DNA of 35,755 nucleotides from NCBI GenBank assembly GCA_002070215.1, contig MWCV01000024.1, forward strand, positions 1 through 35,755. Reading direction: 5' to 3'. The translations under genes and the position numbers were made by a program. This DNA comes from Chloroflexi bacterium ADurb.Bin180 (GTDB lineage: Bacteria > Chloroflexota > Anaerolineae > UBA2200). The first letter of the stretch is position 1, and the number at the start of each line of letters is the position of its first letter. The notes under the pieces were generated by a model that made no database searches, was not told where the DNA came from, and worked only from the letters and a program-made list of their open reading frames with translations. Shown in pieces: positions 1 through 7,589 of this stretch.

Positions 1-45
1 CGGCGGGTCCCGTACCTGCCAAGAGGGAGACTGGCCAGATCGACC

Positions 46-71
46 AAACCGCCTTCACCGGCGGTTTTTTT
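46..71 (+). terminator. Hairpin with T-run (upstream terminator or part of the T-box leader)
   Basis: An 8-bp perfect stem (46-53 with 60-67, loop 54-59) runs into seven T residues (65-71), which is intrinsic-terminator geometry. It may end a gene lying before the window. It also sits inside a longer pairing (CTGGCC 31-36 with GGCCAG 90-95), so it could instead be a stem of the T-box leader that follows. The window start cuts off the evidence needed to choose. Confidence 0.6.
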
Positions 72-102
72 GTTCGAGTGGCGTCGGTGGGCCAGCCTAA
101 TG

Positions 103-165
103 TGGGTGGTACCACGGGAGCCAGGGCCTCTCGTCCCAGTGTGATTTGGGATGAGAGGCCTTTTT
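103..165 (+). promoter_or_regulatory. T-box riboswitch: antiterminator and terminator
   Basis: Bases 104-117 match the T-box consensus (GGGTGGTACC core). They can fold as a canonical antiterminator: 103-106 pair with 135-138, a 7-nt bulge 107-113 (TGGTACC) carries the tRNA-end-binding TGGU, and 114-120 pair with 128-134. The competing terminator pairs 125-138 with 147-160 (14 bp, one G-U) and runs into TTTTT at 161-165. The two folds share 128-138 and exclude each other, so uncharged tRNA should promote readthrough into trpB2-aminotransferase-serA. The specifier codon could not be placed; Stem I probably starts before the window. TGGU pairs best with a tRNA whose discriminator base is A. Confidence 0.9.
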
Positions 166-202
166 CGTTTGTCCCGCAAGTACAGAGAAAGGAGCGACAG
201 AG

Positions 203-1558
203 ATGGAGAGACAAAGATTCATTCTGGACGAGAGCAGGCTGCCGAAGGAGTGGTACAACATCCAGGCCGACCTGCCCGGGCCGCTGCCGCCGGTGCTGCA
301 CCCGGTGACACTGGAGCCGGTGAAACCGGAGGACCTGGCGCCGTTGTTTCCGATGGAGGTCATCCGCCAGGAGGTGAGCACAGAACGCTACATCGCCATC
401 CCACCCGAGGTGCGGGAGATCTACCGACTGTGGCGGCCCACGCCCCTGGTCAGGGCGGTGAGGCTGGAGAAGGCGCTGGGCACGCCGGCGCACATCTACT
501 ACAAGAACGAAGGGGTGAGCCCTCCTGGCAGCCACAAGCCGAACACGGCCGTGGCACAGGCTTTCTACAACAAGGCGCAGGGCGTCAAGCGTCTCTCGAC
601 CGAGACGGGTGCCGGGCAGTGGGGCAGCTCGTTAGCCCTGGCCTGCAATATGCTCGGCCTCGAATGCCAGGTCTATATGGTGAAGGTGAGCTACCAGCAA
701 AAGCCGTACCGCCGCTCGCTGATGCACCTATGGGGTGCGAGCGTCACCGCCAGTCCCAGCAGCGAGACAGAGGCCGGACGGAGCATTCTGGCACAGGATC
801 CTGACTCGAACGGCTCCCTGGGCATCGCTATCAGCGAGGCGGTGGAGGTGGCGATGAAGGACGACGAGACCAAGTACTCGCTGGGCAGCGTGCTCAACCA
901 CGTGCTGATGCACCAGACGGTGGTGGGGCAGGAAGCGATGAGCCAGATGGAGATGGCGGGAGAAGAGCCGGACGTGGTCATTGGCTGCGTGGGCGGCGGC
1001 TCGAACCTGGGCGGCATCGCCTTCCCCTTCCTGCGGCGCGTGCTCAAAGAGGGCGCCCGGACGAGGTTCGTGGCGGTTGAGCCACGCGCCTGCCCATCGC
1101 TCACCAAAGGTATCTACGCCTATGACTATGGGGACACGGCCCGCATGGCGCCGGTGACCAAGATGTACACGCTGGGGCACAGCTTTGTGCCGTCAGGAAT
1201 CCATGCCGGGGGCCTCAGATATCACGGCATGGCACCGCTGGTCTCGGCATTGGCCAAGGCGGGCTATATCGAGGCGGTCGCGTACCATCAGAATCCGGCG
1301 TTCGAGGCGGCCGTTCTCTTTGCCCGCACGGAAGGCGTGGTGCCGGCTCCAGAGACAGCACACGCAATCAAGGCAGCAGTGGACGAAGCGCTGCGCTGCA
1401 AGGAAAGCGGCGAGCGCAGGGTCATCCTGCTCAACTTTAGCGGACACGGCCACTTTGACCTGGCCGCCTATGATGCTTACCTGGCGGGCAAACTGACCGA
1501 CACCGAGTACAGTCAGGACCAGTTGTCGGCTTCTCTGGCCGAGCTGCCCAGGGTCTAG
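203..1558 (+). CDS. trpB2: Tryptophan synthase beta-like protein, TrpB2 type
   Basis: A PLP-dependent fold type II enzyme of 451 aa. The family joins indole with serine, or in characterised archaeal TrpB2 enzymes with O-phosphoserine, to make tryptophan. The PLP lysine is K112 in GSHKPNT (residues 109-115), and the phosphate-binding glycine loop GGGSN is at 254-258. The long N-terminus before the catalytic region (about 75 residues up to WRPTPL) is typical of TrpB2 rather than TrpB1. No trpA or other trp gene is nearby, which also fits TrpB2. The ATG follows AAAGGAG and lies 38 bases after the T-box terminator. It heads an operon with an aminotransferase 17 bases downstream and serA. Serine deamination is an alternative activity. 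Confidence 0.93.
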   Translation: MERQRFILDESRLPKEWYNIQADLPGPLPPVLHPVTLEPVKPEDLAPLFPMEVIRQEVSTERYIAIPPEVREIYRLWRPTPLVRAVRLEKALGTPAHIYYKNEGVSPPGSHKPNTAVAQAFYNKAQGVKRLSTETGAGQWGSSLALACNMLGLECQVYMVKVSYQQKPYRRSLMHLWGASVTASPSSETEAGRSILAQDPDSNGSLGIAISEAVEVAMKDDETKYSLGSVLNHVLMHQTVVGQEAMSQMEMAGEEPDVVIGCVGGGSNLGGIAFPFLRRVLKEGARTRFVAVEPRACPSLTKGIYAYDYGDTARMAPVTKMYTLGHSFVPSGIHAGGLRYHGMAPLVSALAKAGYIEAVAYHQNPAFEAAVLFARTEGVVPAPETAHAIKAAVDEALRCKESGERRVILLNFSGHGHFDLAAYDAYLAGKLTDTEYSQDQLSASLAELPRV

Positions 1559-1575
1559 TAGAGAGAGAAACGACG

Positions 1576-2673
1576 ATGAACTTGCGTATTCCTGGTCCGA
1601 CTCCGCTGCCCGAGGCAGTCAGAATCGCCGCGGGCGGCGATGCTTGTGACCATCGAGGCGAGCGTTTCGAGCAGCTCCTCCGACAATGCGAGGCGCGCCT
1701 GAAGCAGTTCTATCAGACCGAGAGCGACGTTCTCGTGCTCACCGGTTCCGGCACGGGTGGACTGGAAGCGGCGCTGGTGAACGTGCTTTCGCCGGGGCAA
1801 GCGGTGCTGGCCGTATCGGTGGGGCACTTTGGGGAGCGGTTTGCCGCGGTGGCCAGGGCCTTTGGCGGACAGGTGACGATGCTCGAATCCGAGCCAGGGC
1901 AGGCTCTGGATGCGCGCAGGGTCGAGGCGGCGCTGGCCAGGCTGCCCGAGCCGGCGGTGCTGCTGACCACACACAACGAGACCTCGACCGGCGTGCTGAA
2001 CGACCTGGAAGCGGTGTCGCAGGTGCTGCCAGGCCCTGGGCCGAGGCGGCCGCTGTGGTTGGTGGACGGAGTGAGCTCGCTGGGAGCCACTGACCTGCCA
2101 ATGGACCGCTGGGGCTGCGACGTGGTCGTCTCGGCCTCACAGAAGGCCTGGATGGCTCCGGCGGGCCTGGCCTTCCTGGGCGTGAGCGAGAGAGCCTGGG
2201 AGTGGATCGACCGTGCCAGGTGCCCCCGCTATTACTGGGATCTGCGCGAGGCCAGAAAGTACGCCCGTAAGGGACAGACGCCATTCACGCCGGCGGTGAA
2301 CGCGCTGGCGGGGCTGGATGCGGCCCTTGAGTTGATGGTGCAAGAAGGACTGGAGACCATTGTGCAGCGTCACCGCGACCTGGCCAGGCAAACGCGCGCG
2401 GGCCTCAGGGCTCTCGGGTTCGCCATGCTGGCCAGCGACCAGGATGCCTCACCCACGCTGACAGCGGCGCGTGTGCCGGTGGGCCTCTCGGCAACCGAAA
2501 TCAAGAAACGACTGCTGCGAGACTATGGCGTTGCGGTGGCCGCGGGAATGGGCGAGCTGAAAGAGCAGATCATTCGTGTGGCGCATATGGGCTACTGTTC
2601 GGAAGAGAACATCAGTCAGTTGCTGGCGGCGCTCAAGGGACTGCTGCCACATCTGAGGAACCAACGGAATTAG
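1576..2673 (+). CDS. Class V aminotransferase (serine/phosphoserine or alanine-glyoxylate type)
   Basis: A PLP fold type I aminotransferase of 365 aa, about the usual length for the alanine-glyoxylate/serine-pyruvate group. The schiff-base lysine is K190 in SASQK (186-190), and D164 in VDGVSS is the PLP-ring aspartate. The N-terminal IPGPTPLP and the GSGTGGLEAA stretch (57-66) are typical of this group. Lying between trpB2 and serA, it most likely makes the amino-transfer step from 3-phosphohydroxypyruvate, or hydroxypyruvate, to phosphoserine or serine. This is inferred from context; serC itself is a different subgroup. A GC-rich hairpin (2689-2695 with 2706-2712) lies between its stop and serA but has no T-run, so I do not call it a terminator. 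Confidence 0.85.
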   Translation: MNLRIPGPTPLPEAVRIAAGGDACDHRGERFEQLLRQCEARLKQFYQTESDVLVLTGSGTGGLEAALVNVLSPGQAVLAVSVGHFGERFAAVARAFGGQVTMLESEPGQALDARRVEAALARLPEPAVLLTTHNETSTGVLNDLEAVSQVLPGPGPRRPLWLVDGVSSLGATDLPMDRWGCDVVVSASQKAWMAPAGLAFLGVSERAWEWIDRARCPRYYWDLREARKYARKGQTPFTPAVNALAGLDAALELMVQEGLETIVQRHRDLARQTRAGLRALGFAMLASDQDASPTLTAARVPVGLSATEIKKRLLRDYGVAVAAGMGELKEQIIRVAHMGYCSEENISQLLAALKGLLPHLRNQRN

Positions 2674-2735
2674 TACAACGTAAGCACTCCCCGGGCTTTC
2701 AAGACCCCGGGGAACCACGGAGGTGAGCGACGGAG

Positions 2736-4319
2736 ATGAAGCAGATTCTGGTAATGGAGCCGCTGGCCCAGGAGGGGCTGAACCTTCTGGCCACGGCGGC
2801 GCGCGTTACTATCGCAGCAGGGGCAAGTGCGGCCGACCTGGCCGCGCTACTTGAGCAGGCCGACGCGCTGCTGGTGAGGAGCAAGACTCGGGTCACCGCG
2901 GAGCTGATCGCGGCGGCGCCACGGCTGAGAGTCATCGGCCGGGTGGGCACAGGGGTCGACAACATCGACCTGGAAGCCGCTACCCACCGCGGAGTGGTGG
3001 TGGTCAACGCACCGTACGGCAACACCGTGTCGGTGGCGGAGCACACGCTGGGCCTGATGCTGGCCCTGGCACGGCACATCTCTGAGGCCGACCGTTCGAT
3101 GCGCGCCGGACGCTGGGAAAAGACGGCCTTCGAAGGCACCCAGCTCAGGGGCAAGACGCTGGGGCTGATCGGCCTTGGGCGCGTGGGCGCAGCAGTGGCC
3201 AGGAGGGCGCTGGGCCTGGAGATGAAGGTCAAAGCGCACGACGCGTTTGTCACTCCCGAGCGCGCCGCGCAGATGGGGGTGGCCTGGGTAACCCTCGACG
3301 AGCTGCTGGCGAGTTCGGATTTCGTTTCGCTGCACCTGCCCGACACAGAGCAGACGCGAGGCATGATCGGGGCACGAGAGCTGGCCAGGATGAAGCAAGG
3401 CGCCTATCTCATCAACTGCGCGCGAGGGAGCCTGGTTGACGAGCAAGCGCTCCTGGCAGCGCTGGACAGCGGCCGGCTGGCCGGGGCGGCGCTCGACGTG
3501 TTCTCCCGTGAGCCGCTCCCAGACTGTGCACTGCTGCACCACCCACGCGTTTTGCTGACCCCGCATCTGGGCGCCTCCACAGTGGAGGCGCAGCGCGATT
3601 CGGCGGTGGACGTGGCCAGGCAGGTGCTGACCGTGCTGGAGGGAGGGGTGCCGGAGTATCCGGTCAATGCACCGGCTCTTTCGGCTGAGGAGTTGAGCGC
3701 GTTAGGGCCCTTTATGGATCTGGCGCGGCGGCTGGGCCAGTTCTACGCCCAGTGGTCGGGCAATCACGTGCAGTCGGTCGAGTTGATCTGCTGCTCCGAG
3801 CTGGCCGGGCAGCGGACGGACCTCCTGGTCTCGTCGCTGCTGGTTGGGCTCTTGTCGGCGCGGGCCGAGGAAGGCATCAACTGGATCAACGCCCAGTGGG
3901 CTGCCAGAGAGAGGGGCATCGCCTTTGCGGCGCGGCTGGAGCCAGACACGATGCCCTCGGGCTGGACGCACTGGATCGAGCTCAAGGTGCGGACAAACGG
4001 CGAGATGCGCACCGTGACCGGCGCCGTGCTGCGCGGCGAGCCACATATCGTGCAGGTCAACGGCTACTGGCTTGATTTTGTGGCCCGGGGGATGCTGCTG
4101 GTGAGCGAGCATAGGGAGCAGCCGGGCATCCTGGGCCGAATGGGGACAGTGCTGGGCGACGCCGGCGTCAACATCCACTTTGTGCAGGTGGGTCGAGAAG
4201 AGAGGGGCGGCGCGGGGCTGCTGGTGATGGGCCTGGACGATCCCCTGACAGCAGAAGCGCTCCAACAGGTTCTGGCGCTGCCGAGCATACGCACGGCGAC
4301 GATGGTGCGGCTGGGCTAG
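2736..4319 (+). CDS. serA: D-3-phosphoglycerate dehydrogenase
   Basis: Catalyses NAD-dependent oxidation of 3-phosphoglycerate, the first step of serine synthesis, in the cytoplasm. At 527 aa it is the long form: split substrate-binding domain (about 1-95 and 285-315), Rossmann domain with GLGRVG at 146-151, an intervening allosteric-substrate-binding domain (about 325-450) and a C-terminal ACT domain (about 452-527). The catalytic trio is R230 (INCARGS), E259 (SREP) and H277 (TPHLGAS). The start is set by GGAGGTGA ten bases upstream. The ACT domain suggests feedback control by serine. It is the last gene of the T-box operon. Its stop codon shares the bases CTAG (4316-4319) with the stop of convergent folC. 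Confidence 0.95.
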   Translation: MKQILVMEPLAQEGLNLLATAARVTIAAGASAADLAALLEQADALLVRSKTRVTAELIAAAPRLRVIGRVGTGVDNIDLEAATHRGVVVVNAPYGNTVSVAEHTLGLMLALARHISEADRSMRAGRWEKTAFEGTQLRGKTLGLIGLGRVGAAVARRALGLEMKVKAHDAFVTPERAAQMGVAWVTLDELLASSDFVSLHLPDTEQTRGMIGARELARMKQGAYLINCARGSLVDEQALLAALDSGRLAGAALDVFSREPLPDCALLHHPRVLLTPHLGASTVEAQRDSAVDVARQVLTVLEGGVPEYPVNAPALSAEELSALGPFMDLARRLGQFYAQWSGNHVQSVELICCSELAGQRTDLLVSSLLVGLLSARAEEGINWINAQWAARERGIAFAARLEPDTMPSGWTHWIELKVRTNGEMRTVTGAVLRGEPHIVQVNGYWLDFVARGMLLVSEHREQPGILGRMGTVLGDAGVNIHFVQVGREERGGAGLLVMGLDDPLTAEALQQVLALPSIRTATMVRLG

Positions 4320-5677
4320 CCTACGTGGGGGTCCAGAGGCGGCAGGGGACGGCCGTGCAGACGCAGCCAGGCCTCCCTGGCCGCCCCGGCCGTGGTGAAA
4401 GAGCCGGTGGCGACGACCAGGCCGTTCTCGCCAGCAGCAGCGACGGCCTGCTCAGTGGCGTGGAGGATCGAGTCGCAGACGCGGGTCGGCACGTCGTAGG
4501 CGGCAGCGAGCTGCTGCAACTCGAGCGGGTCCGCGGCGCGGGGATGCCTCGAGCTGGCCAGGAACGCTCCGGCGCTAATGGGGAGAAGCTGGTGGAGGAT
4601 AGCCGGTATGTCCTTGTCGCTGAGAATGCCGAGCACTAGCCAGGGGCGCTGGCCAGGGAAGTAGGTACGCAGCGTCCTGGCCAGAACGTGCGCCGAGTCC
4701 AGGTTATGCGCCCCATCGACCACAAAGTAGGGCCGCGAACCCAGTATCTCGAAGCGCGCCGGCCAACGAACGGAGGCCATACCGTGGCGCACGGCCTCAT
4801 CCTCGATCTTGAGACCGGCAGTGCGCAGCACCGCGACCGTCTCCAGCACCACGCCGGCATTGCGTAGCTGGTGCGTGCCCAGCAGGGGCAGACAGAGGCC
4901 GTGCAGACTCCAAAGGTCACGCCCTGCGTGACGGCTGGCAGTGAACTCTTGACATTCGAGCGAGTGACAGGTCGCCCGCCAGGTCCACAGCTGCGATACC
5001 GCGTGCAAGGGTGCCGCTTGCCGGCGGGCGGTGCGACGGATGACCTCCATGGCAGGCCTCTGCTGAGGAGCGGAGACCACCGGGGTCTCCGGCTTGATGA
5101 TGCCTGCCTTTTCGCCAGCGATCTGAGCCAGAGTGTGGCCCAGGATGTGCATATGGTCGTGGCCGATCGTGGTAATCACCGACACGGCCGGTTGGAGCAC
5201 GTTGGTCGCATCCAAGCGCCCACCGAGGCCAACCTCGACCACGGCAACTTGAATCTGGCATCGGGCAAAGTACTCAAAGGCCAGCGCGGTGGCAACCTCG
5301 AAGGTGGTCAACTCGGGGTCCTCGGCGGCGATCGGGCGAATCCTCTCGGCGACGTCGGCCAGCTCCTGCTCGCCGATCATCTCGCCATCGACCTGGATGC
5401 GCTCCCGGAAGCTGTGCAGATGGGGAGAGGTGTACAGGCCGGTGCGATAGCCAGCCTGCCGCAGGATGCTGGCCAGCATGGCCGAGGTAGAGCCCTTGCC
5501 TTTGGTTCCGGCGATGTGCACCGACAGGTAGCGGCGCTCGGGGTTGCCCAGCGCATCGAGCAGACGCTGTGCGCGCCGCAGATCAAAGAACTGCGGCGCG
5601 TAGGCAGAGGCGGCCTTGACTTCATAGTTGGTCAAGGAATAGAGGTAGGCGAGGGCCTGCTGGTATGTCATAGCCAT
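4316..5677 (-). CDS. folC: Folylpolyglutamate synthase / dihydrofolate synthase
   Basis: An ATP-dependent Mur-ligase-family enzyme that adds glutamate to folates and, in bifunctional members, to dihydropteroate. It is 453 aa, normal for the family. The P-loop GTKGKGSTSAM starts at residue 57, followed by YTSPHLHSFRERI (82-94), the folate-domain signature. EVGLGGRLDATNV and the GAHN stretch are also present. The start ATG has GGAG eight bases upstream; a second in-frame ATG two codons later is possible. It lies downstream of the HPS-like gene on the same strand, with a terminator-like hairpin and a candidate promoter between, so it is probably transcribed on its own. The 3' end overlaps serA by four bases in convergent orientation. 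Confidence 0.95.
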   Translation of the reverse strand: MAMTYQQALAYLYSLTNYEVKAASAYAPQFFDLRRAQRLLDALGNPERRYLSVHIAGTKGKGSTSAMLASILRQAGYRTGLYTSPHLHSFRERIQVDGEMIGEQELADVAERIRPIAAEDPELTTFEVATALAFEYFARCQIQVAVVEVGLGGRLDATNVLQPAVSVITTIGHDHMHILGHTLAQIAGEKAGIIKPETPVVSAPQQRPAMEVIRRTARRQAAPLHAVSQLWTWRATCHSLECQEFTASRHAGRDLWSLHGLCLPLLGTHQLRNAGVVLETVAVLRTAGLKIEDEAVRHGMASVRWPARFEILGSRPYFVVDGAHNLDSAHVLARTLRTYFPGQRPWLVLGILSDKDIPAILHQLLPISAGAFLASSRHPRAADPLELQQLAAAYDVPTRVCDSILHATEQAVAAAGENGLVVATGSFTTAGAAREAWLRLHGRPLPPLDPHVG

Positions 5678-5707
5678 TGGCTGAGCTCCGCATCGGCGAT
5701 GGTGACT

Positions 5708-5735
5708 ATTCTACGCCAGCGCAGGCCGGGCACAA
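5708..5735 (-). promoter_or_regulatory. Candidate folC promoter
   Basis: On the minus strand TTGTGC (5730-5735) and TAGAAT (5708-5713) are separated by 16 bases. The -10 is good and the -35 is weak. It lies about 30 bases before the folC start, just after the preceding terminator hairpin. Confidence 0.45.
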
Positions 5736-5775
5736 AAACGAGAAGAGGGGACCCAGGCATGAACCTGGATCCCCT
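5734..5775 (-). terminator. Terminator after the HPS-like gene
   Basis: On the minus strand a 12-bp stem with one G-U pair (5764-5775 with 5746-5757, loop 5758-5763) follows the stop of the HPS-like gene by 14 bases. A short T-run (5734-5738) comes about seven bases after the stem. The offset T-run makes it weaker than a textbook terminator. Confidence 0.6.
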
Positions 5776-5789
5776 GCGCCGTGAAGATT

Positions 5790-6620
5790 CTACTCGATGG
5801 TCGCCAGAAAGGAGCGGGCGATGGTTCCGACGTCGCCATCAGCAGGGATGCCGTTCCACGGCTTGCCTGGCGAGACCACGTTGACCACGACGATGCTGGC
5901 GCCGTTAAAGATGGCGCTGCGCGCCTCACGCAGGTCTACGCCGCCCGCGGCGGAGATCAGCGTGTCGAACTTGCTGCGCACGCGCGTCACGTGACGGTAT
6001 TGGATCACCTTGCCACGCGTGCCCTCCTCATCGCGGCCGCGGTGAAGCACGACGACATCGGGTGGCAGCCTGAGCTGCATCAGCACACGCAGCGGGTCGG
6101 TGACGCCGAGCATGTCGACCATAGCGGCCATTTCCAGGCGGCGGCAGGCGGCAATGAAGCAGTTCAGGGTTTCGGTCGGCGAGTTGCCCAGCACCGTTGC
6201 GGCCGTGGCGCCAGCCCCGTGAGCCATTGCCGCCTCTTCAGCGCCGCCGTCAGATGCCTTGAGGTCGGCCACGATGTGCCCCGGCCACAGGGCACGGATG
6301 GCGCGGATCCCGTTCATGCCCTCGCGTTTGAGGTAGGGAGTCCCGGCCTCGATCAGGATGCGTTGGTCGCACACGATCCAGGGTAACACGCGCCGCATCT
6401 GACGGATGTCCTCATTGAACGCCAGTTGCAAATAGCGCTTGTCGCTGTCGAGCTTGCTGCGGCCAAGCGCCGCCAGGGATTGAAGGACGGCGACAGCTCC
6501 TTCACCTTCCTGCTGGCCCATTGCCTGTTCGATCCTGGTCAGTTGTTCATCGTCCACGCCCTGAAGGCGCCTTTCTCGGGCGGCCGTCAGGATCTGCCTG
6601 CGGATGATTGAACCCAGCAT
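5790..6620 (-). CDS. HPS/OMPDC-superfamily lyase-like protein
   Basis: A 276-aa protein. Residues from about 80 onward match the hexulose-6-phosphate synthase / orotidine-5'-phosphate decarboxylase (HUMPS) fold: EAGTPYLKREG (91-101), the family DxKxxD motif as D119-K121-D124 (ADLKASDGG), VTVLG-like ATVLG (141-145), MVDMLG, a conserved histidine H193 (VVLHRG) and AAGGVD. HPS condenses formaldehyde with ribulose 5-phosphate or runs the reverse reaction. The first 80 or so residues are an extra helical segment not found in plain HPS. No PHI isomerase gene is adjacent. It sits six bases behind the slipin gene, so the two are probably co-transcribed; why is unclear. Superfamily is confident, substrate is not. 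Confidence 0.75.
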   Translation of the reverse strand: MLGSIIRRQILTAARERRLQGVDDEQLTRIEQAMGQQEGEGAVAVLQSLAALGRSKLDSDKRYLQLAFNEDIRQMRRVLPWIVCDQRILIEAGTPYLKREGMNGIRAIRALWPGHIVADLKASDGGAEEAAMAHGAGATAATVLGNSPTETLNCFIAACRRLEMAAMVDMLGVTDPLRVLMQLRLPPDVVVLHRGRDEEGTRGKVIQYRHVTRVRSKFDTLISAAGGVDLREARSAIFNGASIVVVNVVSPGKPWNGIPADGDVGTIARSFLATIE

Positions 6621-6626
6621 GGCTCG

Positions 6627-7379
6627 TTACCCCTTGACGATCTTGCCGAGCGTCTCCTGCATGCTGCCGGGTACAAAGATGACGATCTTTTCCGAGGGGT
6701 CGGCGGCGATGTCGCGGATCGTCTGCAGCGTGCGCAGGTGGAGCGCTCCCTCGCTCTGGGAGAGCATCTCGGCGGCCTTTTGCAGGCTCTCGGCGGCCGA
6801 CAGCTCGCCCTGAGAGGCGATGATCACGGCGCGGCGCTCGCGCTCGGCCTCGGCCTGCTTGGCCATAGCACGCTTCATCTCCGCTGGGAGCTCGATCTCC
6901 TGGATCTTGATTGAGCTGATGTCAACACCCCAGCCCGATGTCTCGGCGTCGACAATGGCGCGGATGTTCTCGGCGATCTTTTCGCGCTCGCTCAGCACAA
7001 AGTCCATTTCGGCGTTGCCCACTACGTCGCGCAGGGCGGTCTGCGTGTACTGACGCACGGCGTAGCCATAGTCCTGGATCTTGATGATCGCGTCTTCAGG
7101 GTGTTCGACGCGATAGTAGACCACGGTGTTGGCCAAGATGGTGATATTGTCGCGGGTGATCACCTCCTGCTTGGGGATATCGGCCGTGGTGATGCGCATG
7201 TCCACCACCCGCATGTTCTGCAGAATGGGCGCGACCCAGGTGAGGCCAGGACTGCGCGTGCCCGAGTAGCGGCCCAGCGTGAACACGACGCCGCGCTGGT
7301 ATTCATAGAGCTGTCTGATGCCGCCCAGAAAGTACATCACAACGAGAGTCAGCAGAGGAGTAGCCAGTAGCCAACCCAT
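6627..7379 (-). CDS. Slipin / SPFH (band 7) membrane protein
   Basis: A 250-aa stomatin-like protein: one N-terminal membrane segment (about residues 2-20), an SPFH domain with YEYQRGVVFTLGRYSG and the PKQEVITRDNI stretch, then an AKQAEAERERRA coiled coil and a C-terminal region ending ETLGKIVKG. Slipins form membrane microdomain scaffolds and often work with an NfeD-family protein; no NfeD gene is present here. The reading frame is open to 7460, but I place the start at the ATG at 7379 because AAGGAGGT lies five bases upstream and the membrane segment then starts the protein. The upstream extension is rich in Arg/Pro/Ala and looks non-coding. The downstream HPS-like gene is six bases away. 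Confidence 0.9.
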   Translation of the reverse strand: MGWLLATPLLTLVVMYFLGGIRQLYEYQRGVVFTLGRYSGTRSPGLTWVAPILQNMRVVDMRITTADIPKQEVITRDNITILANTVVYYRVEHPEDAIIKIQDYGYAVRQYTQTALRDVVGNAEMDFVLSEREKIAENIRAIVDAETSGWGVDISSIKIQEIELPAEMKRAMAKQAEAERERRAVIIASQGELSAAESLQKAAEMLSQSEGALHLRTLQTIRDIAADPSEKIVIFVPGSMQETLGKIVKG

Positions 7380-7589
7380 AACATACCTCCTTGTCGAAAA
7401 GAGTGCTGCCGCCGGACGACTCCGGGGCGGACGGCTCTTTGCACCCCCTCCACGAGCCATCGCCGATAGTCAGCTTGGCTGCTCTACAGCGGGGGAATGC
7501 GGTAACCATCCTGCTTGCAGTATAGCCGGGGCAGCGGGAGCTGCCCGAAAAACGGCTGACAACTGGCTGACATCCGGGACGGAGGAGAG
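7380..7589. other. Intergenic region between polyprenyl synthase and slipin
   Basis: This 210-base stretch holds the slipin ribosome binding site (7385-7392) and a 7-bp hairpin (7529-7535 with 7540-7546). The hairpin lacks a T-run on the correct side, so it is not a terminator in either direction. A TATACT box reads on the minus strand near 7520, but I found no convincing -35 for it. No gene seen. Confidence 0.6.

Noticed and set aside
2689-2712. GC-rich hairpin between the aminotransferase gene and serA, considered as a terminator
   Set aside because: No T-run follows and the genes plainly form one unit. It may affect RNA stability only.
7380-7460. N-terminal extension of the slipin
   Set aside because: The ribosome binding site AAGGAGGT and the membrane segment place the start at 7379. 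The extension is Arg/Pro/Ala-rich.
7529-7546. Hairpin considered as terminator of the prenyl synthase gene
   Set aside because: The run of T lies before the hairpin on the transcribed strand, so it cannot act as an intrinsic terminator.
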